This document shows, one piece after another, positions 59,473 to 64,000 of a DNA stretch of 64,000 nt. The notes under the pieces are model-generated. The model searched no databases and was not told the origin of the DNA. It saw nothing but the letters and a program-made list of their open reading frames with translations. Location: assembly GCF_900105755.1 (NCBI RefSeq), contig NZ_FNTQ01000001.1:1674001-1738000 (forward strand), given 5' to 3'. How positions within the stretch are numbered: position 1 is the first letter of the stretch; each line of letters starts with the position of its first letter. The DNA comes from Streptomyces sp. Ag109_O5-10 (GTDB lineage: Bacteria; Actinomycetota; Actinomycetes; Streptomycetales; Streptomycetaceae). The position numbers were made by a program, and so were the translations under genes.

Positions 59473-59502
59473 CAGCTTGGCTTTCTCGTGGTTCCGTCGG
59501 CG

Positions 59503-59943
59503 TCAGATGTTCCGGGCTAGCCGCTCCAGCAGTGGCGCGGCCGCTGCGAGCTGCCCCAGCTCCGTCGGAGTGAAGGTGCCGCCGGTCAGGGCCCGGGCGA
59601 TGAGTTCGATCCGCGCGTTGCGCTTGTCCTTCAGCGCCTGCAGACCGGCGTCGGTCACCGTGAGCACCACGCGCCTGCCGTCGTTCGGATCCCGGCGGCG
59701 TTCGACCAGGCCCCGGCCTTGCAGCGCACTGAGCGTCGCTCCCATGGCCTGTGCGGTGATCTGCGCCTCCCGGGCCAGCGCCGAGGAGGTGGTGGGGCCG
59801 GAACGCTTCAGCTGCGACAGGGCGGCCCGCTCGGGCATCGTCAGCCCGCCTTCGACCGGCACGTGGCGCACCCGTCGCACCAGCACGCTGATACTCGCCA
59901 GCAGGGCTGAGGCGACTGCGTCCGCGTTCAGATCATCACTCAT
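59503..59943 (-). CDS. MarR family transcriptional regulator
   Basis: A 146-aa MarR protein: winged helix at residues about 35-100 with TMPERAALSQLKRSGPTT, SALAREAQITAQAMGATLSAL and GLVERRRDPNDGRRVVLTV. First gene of the module; it probably represses the promoter in front of it, which carries overlapping symmetric sites, and is relieved by the transporter's substrate. Confidence 0.93.
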   Translation of the reverse strand: MSDDLNADAVASALLASISVLVRRVRHVPVEGGLTMPERAALSQLKRSGPTTSSALAREAQITAQAMGATLSALQGRGLVERRRDPNDGRRVVLTVTDAGLQALKDKRNARIELIARALTGGTFTPTELGQLAAAAPLLERLARNI

Positions 59944-59944
59944 A

Positions 59945-59976
59945 TACTAAGGCTACCTTATCAACTGGCCTTAGTA
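59945..59976 (-). promoter_or_regulatory. MarR operator candidates over its own promoter
   Basis: TACTAAGGC (59945-59953) and GCCTTAGTA (59968-59976) are exact 9-bp inverted arms; inside the left one a tighter dyad TAAGG-CTA-CCTTA (59949-59960, with its first T at 59948) overlaps. The sites begin 2 bp before the MarR start codon, in the normal position for autorepression. Confidence 0.75.
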
Positions 59977-59997
59977 GTAGCGCAGACAGGTGCGTAC

Positions 59998-60371
59998 TCA
60001 CGGGGGTCGGTTCGGGAGGTTGTCACAGCGGTGGCTTGTCCGCGCCCTGCGGAGCAAGCTACGGACGGTGATGACCGTCTCAGCGAGGTCGAAGAAGGCG
60101 TCGATGACTGCGGCACGGCGTTCGTAGCATCGGGCGAGCCGGTGGAAGACGTTCTGCCAGGCGCGGGTGCGCTCGATGTGCCACCGCCGGCTCGCCCGGA
60201 TCGGTGCCTTCTCGCCCTTGTGCGCGATGCGGCCGCGCAGGCCGCGCGCGGTGAGTTCGGCGCGGGTCTTGTCCGAGTCGTAGCCGGCGTCGAGGTGCAC
60301 CGTGATGTCGTCGGGCAGCGGCCCCAGGTCCGCCAGCCGGTCAAGAGTCGGAGCCAGGAGCGGTGAGTCGT
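59998..60371 (-). pseudogene. IS5-family transposase 3' fragment
   Basis: The open frame encodes only the C-terminal half of an IS5-type transposase: LLAPTLDRLADLGPLPDD, HLDAGYDSDKTRAEL, GRIAHKGEKAPI, RWHIERTRAWQNVFHRLARC with the catalytic Glu, and AFFDLAETVITVRSLLRRA. The 5' half is cut off near 60371, where it meets an oppositely oriented stub. Confidence 0.85.
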
Positions 60372-60402
60372 TACGGTCCGGCGAGGACCCTGCCGAAAGG
60401 AC

Positions 60403-60513
60403 TGGCGCGGCATCGCCACACGCTTCGACAAGGCGCCCGAGAGCTACCTCGCCGGCCTGGAACCGCGCGCCTCGATGATCTGGCTCGGAGATCTCCTGCA
60501 GGCAGCCGATTGA
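60403..60513 (+). pseudogene. IS5-type transposase C-terminal stub, opposite orientation
   Basis: Only 36 codons remain (WRGIATRFDKAPESYLAGLE, then IWLGDLLQAAD and a stop), matching the C-terminal end of another IS5-family transposase. It abuts the minus-strand fragment at 59998-60371, so two elements recombined or deleted into each other here. Confidence 0.75.
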
Positions 60514-60732
60514 TCACGACATCGCACAGGCGCTCTAGGCCGGCAACCCGCCCATCAGATGGGTGATCGTCGCAAACGGGGTAAAGCATCCCCTTCGAAG
60601 GATGCCGGAGGATAGGCGAGCGAATTCTTGCAGGTTGTACGCGAATCCGGCCCAAAACGCCAATGAGCCCCCTCCCAAACAGGCAGAGGGCTCAACGGGT
60701 CACACGGTCGAACACAACTTGGAGAGGACCCC

Positions 60733-60918
60733 TCAGACCCACTCCACCTCGGAGACGATGGGCGGGGCACGTCCAGGGCCCGGCAATGGCGTCCGAGGGG
60801 ACGTCAGCGGCGCTGACGGGCGAGGGACCGAAGCGCCGACCGCAGCCAGCGCAGCAGCCAACTCGTCCTTGCTCACCCCCGCCAGCGCCTCAACCGCCCG
60901 ATCAAGTGCCTCGCTCAC
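60733..60918 (-). CDS. Cassette copy 2, ORF2: 61-aa unrecognised protein
   Basis: From GTG 60918, one nucleotide after the ORF1 stop: VSEALDRAVEAL, an Ala-rich helix, TPLPGPG and IVSEVEWV. A further upstream in-frame GTG at 60936 would add six residues. It has the same length as copy 3 although the middle third has diverged, which supports a real coding sequence. Function unknown; about 50% Ala/Val/Glu/Pro content. Confidence 0.55.
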   Translation of the reverse strand: MSEALDRAVEALAGVSKDELAAALAAVGASVPRPSAPLTSPRTPLPGPGRAPPIVSEVEWV

Positions 60919-60919
60919 G

Positions 60920-61021
60920 TCAGTGCTCGTGACCACTCGAAGCAGGCGCCTGACCAGCGTTCTTGACCGTCAGAGGCGGCAACTTCTCGCCGGTCGGGCC
61001 TACTTGTACCCAAGTATCCAT
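60920..61021 (-). CDS. Cassette copy 2, ORF1: 33-aa unrecognised peptide
   Basis: Exactly 33 codons from ATG 61021: MDTWVQV, PPLTVK at residues 15-20, and SSGHEH at the end. The frame stays open upstream to 61411, and the ten codons directly before the ATG (ending GAPQ) have codon use like true genes, so this copy might be the C-terminus of a longer protein. The ATG and exact length shared with the other copies favour the short reading. Confidence 0.5.
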   Translation of the reverse strand: MDTWVQVGPTGEKLPPLTVKNAGQAPASSGHEH

Positions 61022-61674
61022 CTGCGGTGCGCCGGCGACGTCGAACTGCACACCGGCCCGGACACGGTGCCGAGCGTGACCTGCTCGACCGGGGCGGACT
61101 GCACCGCGCTCGTGCCGCTTGACGAGCAGAGGCGGCGCGTGTGGGGGTGGACCTCGTCGGATTGAACTGCTCAGCCGGTCGGCCGTGGATAGGACCGGGC
61201 GTGCTCCGGTCTGCTGCGTGATCCAGGGTGCTCGTCGAGCTACATGGTCATGGCCGTGGGCGCGGGCTTGCCGGGTACGTCCCCGCCACGCCTTCACGGC
61301 TGGGGCGTCCAGCGTGCGAGTCAGCTTGCAGGAGAAGCCGCTGGCCGGGGTGGGCTGCCCACTGCGTCCGGAGGCGCGGAGCGAGACGCCGGGTTGCGGC
61401 ATCACCCTCATGGACCAGAGCAGGACGTCCCATCGAAACCTCCAACGGGCTTCCCAGGCCTGCAGGTGTGCTCGACCAGCCGGCCGGCAACGCCGTGATC
61501 GCGGGGCTCAGTGCGTTCCGTGGCGGCCGGTGATCGTCATGCGCGTGCACCGGGACGATGCGACGATCGTCGGTAACCGGCAGCCGAACGCGAACGGATC
61601 CGCGCCCGTCGAGGGCCCGGCCCGGAGGCCACTGGTGCTGTGCTCCGGTGACCTGAGTCGAGGTGAGAAGCCCA
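61022..61674. other. 650 bp without a recognisable gene
   Basis: Several open frames on both strands exist but none has motifs I recognise. It may be debris between the cassette and the multicopper oxidase remnant. AGGTGAGAA at the right edge is the ribosome-binding site of that remnant. Confidence 0.4.
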
Positions 61675-62415
61675 GTGATCAGCAGGAGGCTCGTGCTTCA
61701 GGCCACTCTGGCGGGCGGAACGTCTCTCTTCTCCGTTCCCGGTACGGTGATGCCACGCGCTTCGTCGGCGGAAGGAGAAGTCCTCGATCCGGCGGTGATA
61801 CGGAAGTACGTGGCCGAACTTGTGATACCGCCCGTCATGCCGCTGGACAGCCGGGCCGGCCGGGACATCTACACGATCGGCATCCGGCAGTTCCGGCAGC
61901 AGGTGCTCCCCCCGGGCATGCCGGCCACAACGGTGTTCGGGTACGGCTCGACCGGGCATCCCGAAACGTTCCACTATCCCGCGTTCACCATCGAAGCCCG
62001 GTACGGAAGAGCGGTCCAGGTCAGGTGGGTCAATCAACTGGTCGACACCAACGGCGGATATCTGCCGCATCTCCTCCCGGTCGATCCCGCACTCCACTGG
62101 GCGAACCCACCGGGCGGGGTCGAGCGGCGGGACTCCCGACCCACGTTCACCTCGACACCCGGGCCGTACGGCGGACCGGTTCCCGTCGTCACTCACCTGC
62201 ACGGCGGGGCGAACACGGAGGAGAGCGACGGATACGCACGAGGACAACGAAATGATGCGCCCCATGCACGTCGGTCCGGCCTGACATCCGTACGAGGTCG
62301 TCGTGCACCGGCGGGCCGGCCTTCAAGCCGAGTGTTTCTCGTTTCCCGGGGTCGCACGGCCCTCATCTACTCAGGCCTGGATGTGTGGGGACTACGCGGG
62401 GGAGTCGAGCCATAG
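61675..62415 (+). pseudogene. Truncated multicopper oxidase (CotA/bilirubin-oxidase type), N-terminal part
   Basis: GTG 61675 (preceded by GAGGTGAG) opens a Tat-like signal SRRLVLQATLAGG. Then GYGSTGHPETFHYPAFTIE, VRWVNQLVDTNGGYLPHLLP, DPALHWANPPGG, SRPTFTSTPGPYGGP and VVTHLHGG (first copper His-x-His) match the first domain of multicopper oxidases up to EESDGY at 62235. Beyond it the sequence is unrelated and ends at 62415, so domains 2 and 3 with the remaining copper ligands are lost. An in-frame GTG at 61663 is an alternative start. Confidence 0.82.
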
Positions 62416-62654
62416 CACCGAACGAATTGCTGTGCCACGGCTCGCCCTCACCAACTACCAGGGCTCGCGCCGTCGACTACTTGTCCGCTACTTCCGACGC
62501 CAGCCCGATGCCGGTTCGGCAGGAGGCTCCCCCGTTCGTGGATACTTCTGGGGGCACAGCTCAGCCCGGTAGAAGTCGCTCCCCTCCTCTGCCGGGCAGC
62601 AACCACCCGAGGGTACGAGCAGTCGTAGACGGCCGTCTCGGGGACGCCAGCCCC
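62416..62654. other. Intergenic DNA between the oxidase remnant and cassette copy 3
   Basis: No gene recognised. GCCCGG and CCGGGC (about 62562-62597) could pair across a long loop, a weak structure only. Confidence 0.35.
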
Positions 62655-62840
62655 TCAGGCCCACTCCACCTCGCAATGGACGGCCAAAGAGCCTCCAGGC
62701 TGCGGCAGGGGCATTCGCTGCGTCTCCCGCACGATCCCCTGCCGCCCACTCCGAGCACCGAGCGCCCGCAGGACGGCAGCCGCCTCTTCCTCGTCGCCGT
62801 CCCCCAGGGCCTCCACGATCCGCCGCAACGCCTCACTCAC
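62655..62840 (-). CDS. Cassette copy 3, ORF2: 61-aa unrecognised protein
   Basis: From GTG 62840, overlapping the last 8 nt of ORF1; an in-frame ATG at 62870 would give 71 aa. VSEALRRIVEAL, an acidic linker (GDGDEEEA), MPLPQPG and CEVEWA agree in place and order with copies 1 and 2. No family recognised. Coupling to ORF1 is tighter here than in the other copies. Confidence 0.58.
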   Translation of the reverse strand: MSEALRRIVEALGDGDEEEAAAVLRALGARSGRQGIVRETQRMPLPQPGGSLAVHCEVEWA

Positions 62841-62934
62841 GGCAGTGAGCGTGTCCGCTGGCCGGAGCATCCTTCTTGACCGTCAGCGGCAGCAACTTCT
62901 TGCCGCTGTTGCCTACTTGTGGCCAAGTATCCAT
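62833..62934 (-). CDS. Cassette copy 3, ORF1: 33-aa unrecognised peptide
   Basis: Exactly 33 codons from ATG 62934: MDTWPQVGNSGKKLLPLTVK occupies residues 1-20, differing from copy 1 by a single residue, then a shifted ending with SGHAHCRE. The frame continues upstream past GVYPQ to a TAG near 63010, with an internal GTG as a possible alternative start. It is divergent from the sirtuin gene, 85 bp between the starts. Confidence 0.58.
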   Translation of the reverse strand: MDTWPQVGNSGKKLLPLTVKKDAPASGHAHCRE

Positions 62935-63019
62935 CTGCGGATACACCCCGCAGTCAATGACCACGTAGCGTGCTGGATATCCGTTCGCCCCAAGCGGGTA
63001 TGACTCCTACTCTCGGCGC

Positions 63020-63748
63020 ATGAACAAGCCTCTCGTAGCCATCCTGAGTGGCGCAGGGATCTCCACCGATTCTGGGATCCCCGATTATCGCGGTCCCAAC
63101 GGGCTCTGGCGCAAGGATCCCGAGGCCGAGAAGCTCGTGACGTACGAGTACTACATGGGCGACCCGGAGATCCGGCGCCGGTCGTGGCAGATGCGACGGC
63201 AGAACCGCGCGCTCATGGCCGAGCCCAACGCGGCGCACCGGGCGGTCGCCGAGCTGGAGCGGTCGGGGACGCCGGTGCGGGTGATCACGCAGAACGTGGA
63301 CGGGCTGCACCAGCTCGCCGGGATGCCCGCCCGCAAGGTGCTCGAACTGCACGGCTCCGCACGCAGCGTGGTGTGCACGAAGTGCGGTGCCCGGGGGCCG
63401 ATGGCGGACGCGCTCGCCCGGGTCGAGGCCGGCGAGGAGGACCCGCCGTGCCTGGAGTGCGGGGGCATCCTCAAGTCGGCGACCGTGATGTTCGGCGAGC
63501 GGCTCGACCCGGTCGTCCTCGGCGACGCCCTCGCCATCAGCAAGGCGTGCCAGGTCTTCGTCGCCGTCGGCAGCAGCCTCCAGGTCCAGCCGGCCGCCGG
63601 GCTCGCGGGCGTCGCCGCCGACCGCGGCGCCCGGCTGGTCATCGTCAACGCCGAGCCGACGCCGTACGACGACCGGGCCGACGAGATCGTCCGGGAGCCG
63701 ATCGGCACCGCCCTGCCGCAGCTGCTCGCCGAGCTGCAGGCCGGTTAG
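63020..63748 (+). CDS. Sir2-family NAD-dependent protein deacylase (sirtuin)
   Basis: A 242-aa class III-type sirtuin. GAGISTDSGIPDYRG (residues 11-25) binds NAD, VITQNVDGLHQLAG is the TQNxDxLH motif, LELHGSARSVVC gives the catalytic His, and the zinc site is CTKC with CLEC. VFVAVGSSLQVQPAAGL and IVNAEPTPYDD complete the family pattern. It removes acyl groups from lysines, for example on acyl-CoA synthetases, using NAD. The ribosome-binding site is weak. First conserved gene right of the accessory island. Confidence 0.95.
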   Translation: MNKPLVAILSGAGISTDSGIPDYRGPNGLWRKDPEAEKLVTYEYYMGDPEIRRRSWQMRRQNRALMAEPNAAHRAVAELERSGTPVRVITQNVDGLHQLAGMPARKVLELHGSARSVVCTKCGARGPMADALARVEAGEEDPPCLECGGILKSATVMFGERLDPVVLGDALAISKACQVFVAVGSSLQVQPAAGLAGVAADRGARLVIVNAEPTPYDDRADEIVREPIGTALPQLLAELQAG

Positions 63749-63766
63749 ACGCCGGTCCCGAGCCGG

Positions 63767-64000
63767 TCAGAAGAGGCCTGCTCCCCGTTCGAAGTCGAGC
63801 AGGCGCTGCTTGCGGGGCAGGCCGCCGCCGTAGCCGGTGAGGCTGCCGCCGGCGCCGATCACCCGGTGGCAGGGGACGATGATGCTGACGGGGTTGCGGC
63901 CGTTGGCGAGGCCGACCGCGCGGGAGGCCTGGGGGTTGCCCAGGGCTGCGGCGAGTTCGCCGTAGGAACGGGTCTCGCCGTAGGGGATCAGGCACAGCTG
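63767..64000 (-). CDS. ogt: Methylated-DNA-protein-cysteine S-methyltransferase, 3' part
   Basis: The 5' end is outside the window. The remaining 77 residues have [19 protein letters not shown] (HTH) and [20 protein letters not shown], where the Cys of PCHRV accepts the methyl group from O6-methylguanine in a suicide reaction. The C-terminal [12 protein letters not shown] is standard for the family. Convergent with the sirtuin gene, 18 bp apart. Confidence 0.95.
   Translation of the reverse strand, partial: QLCLIPYGETRSYGELAAALGNPQASRAVGLANGRNPVSIIVPCHRVIGAGGSLTGYGGGLPRKQRLLDFERGAGLF

Noticed and set aside
60920..61411. 163-codon ORF including cassette ORF1 of copy 2
   Set aside because: Copies 1 and 3 have in-frame stops at different upstream positions and no similarity before CCGCAG, so a long form is not shared. 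The extension is kept only as an open question.
50303..62950. Integrative element (ICE or prophage) as the source of the island
   Set aside because: No integrase, excisionase, tra, phage structural gene, tRNA target or flanking att repeat was seen; content is IS elements, remnants and a small operon.
1..64000. tRNA or rRNA genes and riboswitches
   Set aside because: No cloverleaf-like segment with conserved GGTTCGAATCC-type T-arm, nor a known riboswitch core, was found by eye on either strand; a covariance-model scan would be decisive.

Overview
The window is chromosomal DNA from a high-GC actinomycete, almost certainly a Streptomyces: coding runs have strongly GC-rich third positions, GTG starts are frequent, many genes overlap by 4 nt, a ten-gene Streptomyces-type gas-vesicle cluster (with gvpY and gvpZ) is present, and a crotonyl-CoA carboxylase/reductase locus sits beside meaA. 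A copy of the dispersed Streptomyces hairpin repeat (arms carrying GCAGTTCCCCGC) lies at about 2.5 kb.

Layout. 1-5.97 kb: end of a PfpI-type protein, a small DUF6158-like protein, an ABC-F ATPase, a histidine phosphatase, a PAP2-diacylglycerol kinase fusion, a methyltransferase and a 56-aa hydrophobic protein. 5.99-11.25 kb: gas-vesicle genes gvpO-A-F-G-Y-Z-J-L-S-K on the minus strand, continued upstream by a LigD-type polymerase domain, a transketolase and a short flavoprotein (to 15.0 kb). 15.1-24.5 kb: a membrane protein, a VOC protein, a DUF5107/TPR protein, an acetyltransferase, a run of four peptidases (S66, S9, M20, M55) and a methyltransferase. 24.6-34.5 kb: a PAS-GAF-SpoIIE-HATPase phosphatase, an MFS transporter with a carboxypeptidase-regulatory-like tail, an SRPBCC protein, a radical SAM protein with a LexA-like box, a secreted S33 peptidase, an acetyltransferase and a HEAT protein.

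34.9-44.3 kb is an ethylmalonyl-CoA pathway locus: a duplicated-domain 3-hydroxyacyl-CoA dehydrogenase, a TetR regulator, ccr, meaA (ethylmalonyl-CoA mutase), a malyl-CoA-type lyase, a MaoC mesaconyl-CoA hydratase and methylsuccinyl-CoA dehydrogenase. Together these can take acetoacetyl-CoA through crotonyl- and ethylmalonyl-CoA to glyoxylate and propionyl-CoA. Several dyad sites lie upstream of ccr and of the dehydrogenase, and the operon ends in a clear hairpin. psd-pssA (phosphatidylethanolamine synthesis) follows with its own long terminator, then an alpha/beta hydrolase, a glycerate kinase and an overlapping ADP-ribosylglycohydrolase-NUDIX pair.

50.3-62.95 kb is an accessory island between the NUDIX gene and a sirtuin. 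It holds an inactivated IS5-family transposase, a complete 1.03-kb IS5-type element with TTA target duplications placed on the stop codon of a GAF-SpoIIE phosphatase gene, a complete 1.63-kb ISL3 element with an 8-bp duplication inserted in the loop of a transcription terminator, a MarR-MFS-isochorismatase-PEBP module, two transposase stubs and a truncated multicopper oxidase. Dispersed through it, all on the minus strand, are three diverged copies of an unrecognised two-gene cassette: a peptide of exactly 33 aa with an MDTW start, followed by a 58-61 aa partner ending in EVEW. This is the strongest candidate for something undescribed. Beyond the island come sirtuin and the 3' end of an alkylguanine-DNA alkyltransferase gene. 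No tRNA, rRNA, CRISPR array, integrase or replication origin was seen.
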